Origin: Symsagittifera roscoffensis
Taxonomy: Eukaryota > Xenacoelomorpha > Acoela > Convolutidae
Reading direction: 5' to 3'
DNA length: 64,000 nucleotides
Assembly (NCBI RefSeq): GCF_963678635.1
Contig: NC_087062.1
Span: 27,492,833-27,556,832, forward strand
The number at the start of each line of letters is the position of its first letter. Position 1 is the first letter of the stretch. A program made the position numbers and the translations under genes. This document shows positions 22,215 through 32,100 of the stretch, one piece after another. The notes under the pieces are model-generated. The model ran no database searches and had not been told where the DNA came from. It worked only from the letters and a program-made list of their open reading frames with translations.

Positions 22215-24008
22215 GTAAGTTTCTGCAAGTTTGCCAATGTTTATGCTTTCTGGTGAAAATTTTTTGAGTGATTGCATTAATGTGGGATATGGAGTGAGAA
22301 GATAATATTTATTTTCATCAGGGTTTAGTTGTACTACATTGTGGCTGTTTTCTGATCCACATGGGACTGCGGTATCCCAGAAATAGGTTCTTCGTGAAAG
22401 TGTATCCACGAAATGTACTTTATTCTTATAAAAGATAGGGATTCTTTTATAACATCGTTTATCTTCAAAAACGTATAGTGGTGATACTTTTTTAGTACAA
22501 GTATAAAACCATAAGATGTTTCCTTCATAGTCTAAAAAATTTGATCTATTTCCAGATAATAAGTATCCTGCATAGGGTATTTTTAATACTGCTAGTGCAA
22601 GTGATTGTAATATTTGTGTTCGTTCTAATTCGCATAGTTGGTGTAGTGTTTCTAATTCGGAGAGTGACATTTCTTGAAAAATTCGGCTAATTGTATAATC
22701 TAGTTTCATATCTAAATGAATATCATAGTGGATATTACCGAAATATGTAGTATTCATTAGTGATAATTCTTGTAAGCGTGTGCTTCTGGTGTCATGGGGT
22801 TTTAGATGTCCACCAGGTTGTCCGTTGCTTTTTTCAAAATTAACTGGTATATAGGATGTTCCTTCGTTTAGAGGATGACCTGTGGCATATGGGTCGATTT
22901 TTATTTTTCCAGTGGTCATGTCGAATCCTTTTTCGTATTCAACTAATATTTCAGAGTATTGTGTTCTGTGAAGTGGATTCCTGTATTTACATGCAAGTTC
23001 TGTTTCTTGATATATTTGAAAACGTGTCAATTTATTTTCTATATTGTCTATGTTTCTAAAATTAGAACTTAGTTTTCGTGATGGATGGACTTGTTCATAT
23101 GGAATTGATTGTATAAAATATTTTTTGTGAAATTTTATCATACGAGCGTGTATTTTTGCTACTTGAAATGTTGTACATGTATCTTCGGGGAACCAAACAA
23201 TGGTTGCTTGTGTTCTCGTTGTAGGGTCGCAATAACCTTGATCATTTTTACAAGGTAATCGGATTCCTTGATAGATCATTGTGTTATCTGATAAATCTCG
23301 TGTTAGTTGTATTTTTTCGAGTTGTATTTTCCAATCGAAAAACATTATTTCTTGGTATCCTTTATTTTTTGTGTTTGCTTTGCAGTTTGATGGGTCATTT
23401 ATACCAATGTGTGGTATCCAATGTTTATCGTGTAGGTCATAGGTTAATCGTCCGTGTGCGCCGTTATACGGGTATTTTTCGTCTAGTTTTATATGTCCTT
23501 GGTGTCTTTCAAGTTGTGATTGATGTACAGAGTCTGGAAAAACTTGAAAATTAACTAACTTTCTTTGGGAGTTTTTATTTTGTGTGATGTTTAGTCTAAG
23601 TAATTCATTTTTACAATCGTCGGGATTGAGATGTAAAAGACGTTCTATATTACTCTGATAGAATGATTCATGGTCAAGTCGGTTTTTGTTTCCGTTCGAG
23701 ACTTGTGAACAATGTACTTTCTTTTCGGAAAATGTTGCTGTGAATTTATAACCTGTAACTGTTGTTGCTCGGGCTTTTGAATAGAGTGTTGCTATTACAT
23801 CTGTGGTTTCTATAGCTTGTGGTTCTGTTTCACATTGTGATACTTGATTTATTGCATATTTATGTAGTGTTTTTTGTTCATTTTCTTCACAATCGTAATG
23901 TGTTACTAATAAATCTTGTGGTCCTGTACGAGGAGAAGGGTTTATGTTTTGATTTGAGATTACTAGAAAAAGGAGTTGGAGAAAAATTAATAATTTTAGA
24001 ATATACAT
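22125..24008 (-). CDS. Envelope-like glycoprotein, prematurely ended
   Basis: 627 residues. The N-terminus has a hydrophobic signal-peptide-like run (LKLLIFLQLLFLVIS). The rest has many Cys and several N-x-S/T sites (such as NIT, NTT and NRS), as expected for a secreted or surface glycoprotein, but no membrane anchor. The position after pol fits an env gene. A direct repeat of GTTTCTGCAAGTTTGC at 22199-22214 and 22219-22234 (+ strand) is a 20-bp duplication that moves translation out of frame and into a stop at 22125. The anchor-containing part lies in the displaced frame downstream. Its fusion-protein class is not evident from motifs. Confidence 0.65.
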   Translation of the reverse strand: MYILKLLIFLQLLFLVISNQNINPSPRTGPQDLLVTHYDCEENEQKTLHKYAINQVSQCETEPQAIETTDVIATLYSKARATTVTGYKFTATFSEKKVHCSQVSNGNKNRLDHESFYQSNIERLLHLNPDDCKNELLRLNITQNKNSQRKLVNFQVFPDSVHQSQLERHQGHIKLDEKYPYNGAHGRLTYDLHDKHWIPHIGINDPSNCKANTKNKGYQEIMFFDWKIQLEKIQLTRDLSDNTMIYQGIRLPCKNDQGYCDPTTRTQATIVWFPEDTCTTFQVAKIHARMIKFHKKYFIQSIPYEQVHPSRKLSSNFRNIDNIENKLTRFQIYQETELACKYRNPLHRTQYSEILVEYEKGFDMTTGKIKIDPYATGHPLNEGTSYIPVNFEKSNGQPGGHLKPHDTRSTRLQELSLMNTTYFGNIHYDIHLDMKLDYTISRIFQEMSLSELETLHQLCELERTQILQSLALAVLKIPYAGYLLSGNRSNFLDYEGNILWFYTCTKKVSPLYVFEDKRCYKRIPIFYKNKVHFVDTLSRRTYFWDTAVPCGSENSHNVVQLNPDENKYYLLTPYPTLMQSLKKFSPESINIGKLAETYANLQKPQDLPISTRKTIADILKTLKITYI

Positions 24009-25132
24009 GTGTATGATAATCCTGAGTATGGATTATAAAATGTAATGTAGCCAATTGTGTTTTTGGTATATCTGTCGTATTTGTATATTACTTCAGTAGT
24101 TATAAACGGTGGTGGTAGTGATTGAGCTGTTATGTTAGGTGGATTTAGTGGGTAGGGATGTTGGGTAATATTATTTAACTTAACTGTGATTTCAAACTTT
24201 AATTGTAAACTGTTTTGTTGGAGTATTTGAATATTGTGATCACGGATATCGTTGTGAATATCTTGGCGATATTGTAATCTATTAAGTGCCCAGTTATGAA
24301 GGCGGTTACTTTCGTGATGTTGTCCAAATAATGGTGGAGGTGCTGTAAATGTATTCCAATCTAGTCTTAAAGGAATATTTATTGATGATTGTTCTCGATA
24401 TCTGGCGTCGAGATTATTTGGAAAATTTAAGTTAAAGGGTGGTGGTGAAAACTGGCTTATTGATGGTGTTGATGGTAGTGATAATGTTTCTGGTAGTGAT
24501 GAGGATGTTGTTGTATCCGTAGAAATATCTATGGGGTCATTGACTAAATTTGGTTCACCTTGTGTAAATGAATGTGTAGTCCAATATGGAAATCGTGATG
24601 TTTGGTTTGTGGGGTTGAAAGGATTTTCACGTATTTGCTCAGATGTTGGTGTTGAACCTAAGTAATCTGATGGTAGGCTTGAGGTGCTACGTTGTGAAAG
24701 AAGCGTAGGGGTTTCTGGTAATATACCAATGGGGTTTTCTGGAGTGTTTTGTGATGGGGATTGAGGTATATCAAAATGAACTCGGGGAGTTTGAAGATTT
24801 CTGTTTCGTCGAGGATGTATAATTTGTCTATTTATTTCGACTGTATTTTGGTTTTGACTAGAATTTCTTATTCTATTTAGTTCTTGTGGTAGTGTTGGGT
24901 ATAGGTTATATGTTGGTTCGCTTAGAGGTGCTTGTCGTTGAACTGGTTCTAGTGGTTCTGATAAACGAGCATGTCGTTCTTCAAAAGTGTATGGATTGTC
25001 TTGAAAAGAAATTCGTGTAGATGTTTGAGGATTTTGAGTAGTTGAAGGTGGTGTTTGGTTATCTTGGGATGATGTCGGTGAAGACTGATTCTGTGACTGT
25101 TGGGTAGCAATTTTTGATGGATTTTTGAATTG
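23996..25132 (-). CDS. 378-codon open frame without any methionine (retroelement)
   Basis: A continuous open frame of 378 codons, not starting with ATG and containing no Met codon at all. It opens directly after a TAA (25133-25135), five bases beyond the stop of the 62-residue ORF, and ends 13 nt inside the envelope-like ORF. The first ~230 residues are Pro, Ser, Thr, Asn and Gln-rich; the last ~150 look folded (for example QYRQDIHNDIRDHNIQILQQ). It is most likely reached by splicing from an upstream ATG: the minus-strand text CTACCCAACAG at about 25097-25107 is a good acceptor. Non-AUG start is the alternative. Function unknown. Confidence 0.6.
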   Translation of the reverse strand, partial: QFKNPSKIATQQSQNQSSPTSSQDNQTPPSTTQNPQTSTRISFQDNPYTFEERHARLSEPLEPVQRQAPLSEPTYNLYPTLPQELNRIRNSSQNQNTVEINRQIIHPRRNRNLQTPRVHFDIPQSPSQNTPENPIGILPETPTLLSQRSTSSLPSDYLGSTPTSEQIRENPFNPTNQTSRFPYWTTHSFTQGEPNLVNDPIDISTDTTTSSSLPETLSLPSTPSISQFSPPPFNLNFPNNLDARYREQSSINIPLRLDWNTFTAPPPLFGQHHESNRLHNWALNRLQYRQDIHNDIRDHNIQILQQNSLQLKFEITVKLNNITQHPYPLNPPNITAQSLPPPFITTEVIYKYDRYTKNTIGYITFYNPYSGLSYTCIF

Positions 25133-25137
25133 TTACT

Positions 25138-25326
25138 TTAGTGGGAAGGTTTATGTTTATTATAGTATTCTTCCAAAAAAAGAATTAGAAGGATTGTTGC
25201 TAGGGCAAATGTGAAGATTGCTTTCTTTATACATTTACATATTGTCAAAATGAGGGATGATAAAAATGTTATGAAAATTACAAACAATAAAAAAATATCA
25301 GTTCTACTGAAAATTGTTCGTATCAT
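25138..25326 (-). CDS. Small hydrophobic protein, 62 residues (retroelement)
   Basis: Two hydrophobic segments (IFLLFVIFITFLSSLILTI and IFTFALATILLILFL) separated by a basic CKCIKK turn, with a polar tail. It looks like a small double-spanning membrane protein. The ATG overlaps the TGA of the preceding ORF (ATGA), suggesting coupled translation. No family recognised. Confidence 0.5.
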   Translation of the reverse strand: MIRTIFSRTDIFLLFVIFITFLSSLILTICKCIKKAIFTFALATILLILFLEEYYNKHKPSH

Positions 25327-25553
25327 TTAGACAAGTTATATGAATCGTACCTGTGGATATAATCAAGGGTTTTGGAAAGTTGGAGGAATAGTTCGAGTAT
25401 AGTGTAGAAAATTAAAAAAATGTTACAAAAAATGATTAGGATTATTAGAAAAGATTCAAGTATATCAAAAAGAAATATTATAAAGGTTTCAAGTATTGTA
25501 AAAAAATGTTTAAGATTTATGAGTATTTGAGTAACTGATTGAGAGAAGAGCAT
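25323..25553 (-). CDS. Small hydrophobic protein, 76 residues (retroelement)
   Basis: Dominated by Phe, Ile and Leu over residues ~17-60, consistent with one or two membrane spans. The ATG follows immediately after a TAA that ends a ~50-codon Met-less frame (25554-25706). Its stop overlaps the next ATG by four bases. A viroporin-like role is only a guess. Confidence 0.45.
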   Translation of the reverse strand: MLFSQSVTQILINLKHFFTILETFIIFLFDILESFLIILIIFCNIFLIFYTILELFLQLSKTLDYIHRYDSYNLSK

Positions 25554-26151
25554 TTAAGAAATGATCTCTTGGTCGAATATTTTTTGCTGTTTGAGGCGAT
25601 TTTCTAGTGTGGTCGGATTATTTATTAGTTTTTTGACAAGTGGGTTGAGTTTTGTAAAAAATTGTTGGGGGCAATTTTCATGGTGACTGGGAGGTCGTCT
25701 TTTTCTTTATTTTTGTTTGTCAAATGATCCGGGGTATGGTGAGATTTTTATACTTTAGGCTAATTAAAATGTTCATTTTGTTACTTTAGGCTAAGTTAAC
25801 AAATTTGCTTTGGGGGTATTCGTGGTCTGAGTTGGGGAAATATTGTTGATCTTTGGGTTATTAGATAAGGGAGGGGTACGGTATTATGGTGATATTTATT
25901 TTAGTTGTCAAGTTGGAGTGGTTTGCTTATTTTTGACCTGGAGGTCGTAAAGTTATAGTTATAGATGTGCCTGGAGTTCTATATGATTCGTCTAATTGGT
26001 CTTAGTTTGAGTTAGAGAAAGTGACGGATTGGATGAATCCTATTGGTCTATTTTGAACTAGAATTATTGCGTACTTGTCAGCATGTTATTTTGAAAAATG
26101 TAAATGAAAAATGTTTCGAAGGTTTCAAGATAGTGAAGTATAATGTTAAAA
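25554..26151 (-). other. Spacer between pol and the downstream ORFs
   Basis: Mostly non-coding. Its downstream end (25706-25554) is an open frame of about 50 codons without ATG that reads into a TAA directly followed by the ATG of the 76-residue ORF. This could be the tail of a spliced exon. Confidence 0.5.
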
Positions 26152-29100
26152 TTACTTTTGAAATTCCACTTTCTTTAAAATTTTAGATTGGGGGATGAAT
26201 ATTTTATAGTTTTTACGTGGTTGATTTCGGAGTCTTGTTGTTTTTCTATTTTCTGATTTGTCGATTTGTTCTTGGGGTATTATTTGTTCGGTCATTTTTC
26301 TATTTTTTCTTTGTTTTGGAGATTCTTTATGGTTTTGTGTATTGTTTTTGGTGGTGGTTGGTTTTGTGTTTTGATTTTCGGTGGGGTTATCATTTTGTTC
26401 TGTGTTTTTCAGATGTGGTTCATTTTGAATGATTTTTAATCCTGTGAAAGAATATAATTGAGTTAATTCGCGGAGTGCGTATTCTTTTGGGTAATAAGGT
26501 AATAGGTTGTTTCGATGTTGAACGATTTCTTTTTTGTTTGAGTCGGTAATTTTATATGTGACATCAGTGGGTTTTGCAATTATTTGGTATGGTCCTTTTC
26601 GAAGGGGTTGTAATTTTTTAGAAATTCCTTTTTGAGTATTAAAATTAGGTATTAAAACAAATGTTCCAATTTTTAAATCGGAGGCTGGTGTAAAACGTGA
26701 ATTGATTTGTTCATTAATGTTTTGTCTTTGTAATAACTTTTTTGTTATTTTTTGATAAATTTCATTGTGTTTTTTATCTCTATTTAGAATCCATTCGGTG
26801 TGTGTACCGGAGGCTAGTTTAAGAATTTGTGGGTGATGAAAATGATCTTCATCGTGTGTATGTAAAGGTAGGTTATAACAAATTGAGTCTTTATTTGGTT
26901 GACAATAACCTTGTGCGTTTTTATGAGAATTTGCTGTAAACATTATTGGTTTCCGTGGCTTTTGGTTAAAAACCATTTCGTATGGAGACATTCCTAAAGT
27001 TGTCGTAATTTGTGAATTATATGCTAAGGGAAATAATTTTACATCTGCTGACCATTCGGTGTATTTTGTATCATTTCCGTTGATGATACATCTAAGATAT
27101 TCTTGTAATGAACGGTTCATACCTTCGACTAAGCCGTTTGTCCAAGGTGCATGAGATGTACGTGGTTTGTGTTTAATGTTATATAAATGACATAGTGTGA
27201 TAATTTCATTATTTATGAATTCTGTACCGTTGTCTGTAACTAAAATTTCTGGTAGTCCGAATTTTGCTATCCAGTGTTCATAGAGTGTTGTGTAAGCGTA
27301 ATAAGCGTTACAATGTGGTACTGGGTTAAGTGCTACATAATGTGTAAATGCGTCAACAATTACCATAATGTAGGAGTTTCCTTCTGATGAGGGTGAAATT
27401 GGTCCTTTAGTATCAAATGAGATACGATGATTAAAGTACAAACTTTGTCCTTTAAAATCTTGTTTTTGTGCTATTTGTTTTTGATTTGGGTAAGGTTTAT
27501 TTAGTTGACATACTATACAGTCATTGCATAGTACTTTTATCCAAATTGGTGCATTTGGGAAATAAAAGTTTTGTATAAAATTTGAATATGTTTTCTCTGA
27601 TCCAGAGTGTCCTTTAATATTTTGTGTATGTGAAATATTAAAAGCTATAAGAATCATACTTAAAGGGAGACATGGAACTGTAGATTCATTCAGGTTATAC
27701 TCTAAAAGGTCTGTATTTTCGTTAATTGTTGTGTTGTTAAATTTGCGAAAGTATCGGAGGAGTGTTTTGTTTCCTAGAATGGTTGAATCTGCTTTGATAG
27801 GTTTAGTTTTATATTTGTGCCATGATTTCAGTTGTCGAATTACTGGGTCAAGGTTTTGATATTGTTTCAGTGTTGAAATTGTAATTATTTCTGTTGGGGG
27901 GAGAAAAATGTTTTCGATTTCTAATTTAGATAAGGGTATTGTATCAAGTGGGTCGTGGAGGTCAAAAACTTGATTTATTGTGTATTTTGAATCATTTGTT
28001 TGTGGTCCTGATAAATTTATTTTATCAGTTAAATCTTCTTTTTCAATTAGTGGAAAATGGTCTTTCTTAGGCGGGTGTTGTTTTGTTCGTTTTTGTTGGG
28101 TGTTATTTTTTATCCATTGAGAATATGGGATTGGTTTGAAAGTTGATGTTCCAAGTAGATCAACTTCATAATGATTATTTTGACAATCTAAATAAAGTGG
28201 GAAATGTTGTAAATTATTTATTTGTGATTGTTCAATATCAGTTTTTACTGCATATTTGCATTCCGATCGGGGTGATGTTTCGTTTTCTGCAAGGTAGAAT
28301 TTTATGTTTTTGGGTATTTCAACTGTTGTTTTTCGTGTAAGTAATTCAGGTGGTGTATTTCGACTTAAGGTGTCTGGTAATGCAAGATTTTTTCCTGCAG
28401 TCCAAACTATATGTAAGTTTGGAAATTTCATTAGAATTAGTTGAAATCTGTAAACTCGGTGGTTTGGGTTAGATTTTTGTGTAAAGAGAAAGATGATTGG
28501 TTTATGGTCTGTGAATAGAACTGTTGGATGTTTTGATCCAAGTATCAGAAATTCATATTCTGTCAGTGTATATATTATGGCTGTACATTCTCTCATTAGA
28601 GTTGAGAGTCGTAGCTCTGCTTGAGTGAATAATCGAGAATTTGCTGATATGAGGTTCATTTTATTTGTACCATTATGTGATTGTAATAGTGCTGCACCGA
28701 TGCCAAAGTTCGAAGCATCGCACATTGCATAAAATGGTTGATTTGAATCTGGAATTGTGTTTGAAATTTGTTCAGTTAAAAGTTTCTTTACTTCTTCAAA
28801 TCGTGTTTGATGTTCTGTGTTCCATTCAAAATTATTTTGTTGTCTAAGGATGTTATAAAATGGTCGTAGATATAATTGCATTTTATAAACATGTTTACTT
28901 AAAAAGTTTAACATTCCAAGAAATTCTTGGATTTTCTTTTTATTTGTTGGTGGTTGAAGTTTTTGAATAGCGTCAATGCGTGATTTCAATGGAGTGATTG
29001 TTTTTCTTTCTATATTATGTCCTAAGAATTTAACTCTTGTCAAAAAGAAGTGTGATTTATCGGGGGCGGCCTTCAGATTTTCGTTCTGAAGTATTTGGTG

Positions 29101-32100
29101 ATATTTTTCTAAAACATTGAACATCTCGTCTTTTGTTTGTGATTGCATAAAAACATCGTCTAAATAGGTGATTGCGTTTTTCTTGAGTATTAGTGGTCTA
29201 AAAATTTTGCTCATAAAAGCTGAAAATGCTGCTGGTCCTATGGATATTCCATAGAATAAGCGGTTGAATTCATATTGTTGGTTTCCGATAACAAATTGTG
29301 TTAAACGTCGTGATTGTTCAACTAGTGGCATTTGATTGTATGCACTATTCATATCGGCGGTTGTAAAGTATTTGCCGTTTATTTTTGTTAAAATAACTTG
29401 TATTGGTTCAATGGGCCAATTACATTTTGATTCATCTATAAGTGAATTGAGGTATCTAGCATCGAGAACGATTTTTAATGATTCTCCTTTAGCTAGAATG
29501 ATAACGGGGTTGATAAATGTGTTGCCTTTTGGTTGTTCTTCTTTATTAACTGGTGATATAATGTTGTATTGTTCTAAAATATCGAGTAATCTGTTTACTT
29601 TATCATGTAAGTGAATTGGTACTTTACTTGCTCTCTGTTTTTTGAAAACTGCGTTTGGTTTTAACGGGAGATGTAGTGATGAACTGATTTTTCCAACATC
29701 GAATTTTGATGTTGCATAGACTGATGAATATTCAATTAGCTGTTTGGCTAACTTTTCGAATTCGTCTTGTGTTATTTGTGAATGTTGGAAATTAAACATT
29801 GTTAAAAATTTCTGTTGGTCCTCTGTGTAGTTACTTATGTTGAATGTAGGTTTGAAATATGGAGTTTTTGTGAAATAATCCGTATTTCTGTTTTCGTTAC
29901 TTATTATATTATTTATAGATAATTCTTCATTAAGAATTGTAGATTGGCAAATATCTAGTAATTGGAGTATATTATTTACGCGATAGGCTTTTTCGTGTAT
30001 TGGTGATATTGTAGCGTTGGTTTCACAATATCCTAAAAGTCCTAAAGGTAATGTTACTTGGTAAGGTGTGTTGTTATAGACATGTAAGGAAATGATATCG
30101 GAATTCGAATTTTTCAAATATTTTATGGATGAGATTGTGATTTTGAAAAATTTGTGAATAGGTTTGAATTCAAATTCTGACATATAAAATTTTTGTTTGT
30201 TTTGTTCTTTATCATATTGGTGAACTTGTTTGATTGAAAAATTATAGATATTTCCTGATAGTGGTTTCAAGTGTTTTCTTTGTTGGTTAAATATCGGGTA
30301 GAATTTTGAAAAGAATGGTGGTTGTTTATTTAATCTTTGAAAAAATGTTAAGGATGTTTCTTTTGTTTTTGTATATTTATCTTTGATTAATATTTTACTA
30401 TTTAGTATGTTAATTGTTGGTATATACTTCGAAATAAATGGTATTCCAATGATATTATATTTAATGTCAGTGATATGGAATATTTGTTTAAATGGCTTAT
30501 TTAAAATTTTGCTTTGTTCCATTGTTCTGGTGGGGAGGAGAAATAATTGGATTTTTCCGTAGTTTATCAATGTTGATCCTTGTGCTGTTGCTAACTTACT
30601 GGAGGTTTCAAGAGGTGTTAGCTTTGGGTGTAAAGTTTTTATTTCATTCCATGTGGGGATGTTTATTATGTTTGATTCTGCTCCTGAATCAATTAAAAAA
30701 TCTATTTCAAGGTCTGGTGGTTGAAATTCTTTGTTTCTTGGGCTTTCTAAGAGAAATGGTATTGTCCAAATTTTTTCTTTGGGTTGTTCTTTTTGTATAT
30801 TTTGATAAATGTGGTTTGTATTCAAGCATTTTGTTTTGGTATTTTTATTGGTTTGATCTGTAGTGTTAATCTCGTTTGTTTCTTGCGTCGTTGGTGTGGA
30901 ATTTATGGGTGTAGTGTAATAATTTTGAAGAAATTCTGATTGATTTTCATATATGTGTGATGGAAAGGGTTGTTCATATATGACAGATTCATAGTCATTT
31001 TCGACTTTTATCATATTGATAGAAAGAGTGTTTTCAGTATCACTTTCTGAATCTGACGATGTACAGTTTATTTGATTGAGTTGTAACGTATCAGTTACTG
31101 TGTCATCAATACCTGGAGGGTCTGATGTTGTTTCTGGATTTGACTGTACTTGATTGATTTGTCTTTGATGTTTAGGTGTACTACTTCTGTGGCGGTTATT
31201 AGAATTATTATAGTTATTATTATTCCGGTGTGGTGATTGGGAATAATTTCTATAACGATTATTATAACTTGAGTGTCGATTTTGTGAATTATTTCGCGAT
31301 CTGTTTTGGTAATTATTGTTTGGTCTGTTATAGTTCGATCTATTATATGAGTTATTCCTTGATTGATTGTTCGGGTAATTCTGGTTTCGGTTGTTTGAAT
31401 AACTTCTATTTCGATTATAGGAGTAGTTTCTATTCCTATTGTATGATGAATTTCGTGATTGGTTGTTTGGATAGTAGTTATTTCTTGATTGGGAATTAGA
31501 TCTAGAAACAAATCGTTGTGTATTTGAATTTGATCTGGAGTAGTTATTTCGACTATTTGGTCTATTGTAGTGATTTTGTGATGAATTATTCGTGTTTCTT
31601 CGTTCTGGTGATCTTCCTCTATAACTTGAGTTATATGGTGATTGATTTCTTGTATAATTTGTATTGTTCGGGAGTGGTTTTCCTGAACTGTTGTTGCTGT
31701 GGACTGTTTTGTTCGGTAGATTTTGATCTTTTTTCATGTATTGATAGAATGATTTATTTGGTTCTTTATATTTTTGAGGTTTATTTTGATTGTCTTGCTG
31801 TTTTTGTCTACATTCGGAAATACTATGTCCGTATCGTCGGCAATGATTACACCATTTTTTGAAAGATGGTTTGCCTTTAAAGTTCGGGTTCTTTTCGTAA
31901 ATATTGAGTATTTCAGTGATTTTTTCAACGAGGTCTGTCTCTGATTCCTGTATATTATTAATATTAGTGGGAGTCGTTTCAATTCTGTTAACGTATTGTA
32001 ATTTCAGATTTTCCGTTTCTTCTAGTTTCATCGTGATTTCTGCTTGTTCTAATTTGTCTACTAGTTTTCGAAAATCTAAATCGGGTTCTCGAATTGAAGA

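Noticed and set aside
31190-31640. CRISPR-like or tandem DNA repeat
   Set aside because: The regularity is codon-level low complexity of an Asn/Arg/Ser/Tyr-rich protein stretch, not evenly spaced repeats and spacers.
30492-31862. Long + strand frames rich in Phe, Tyr, Cys and Leu opposite Gag-Pol
   Set aside because: Antisense shadows of the strongly biased Gag-Pol codons.
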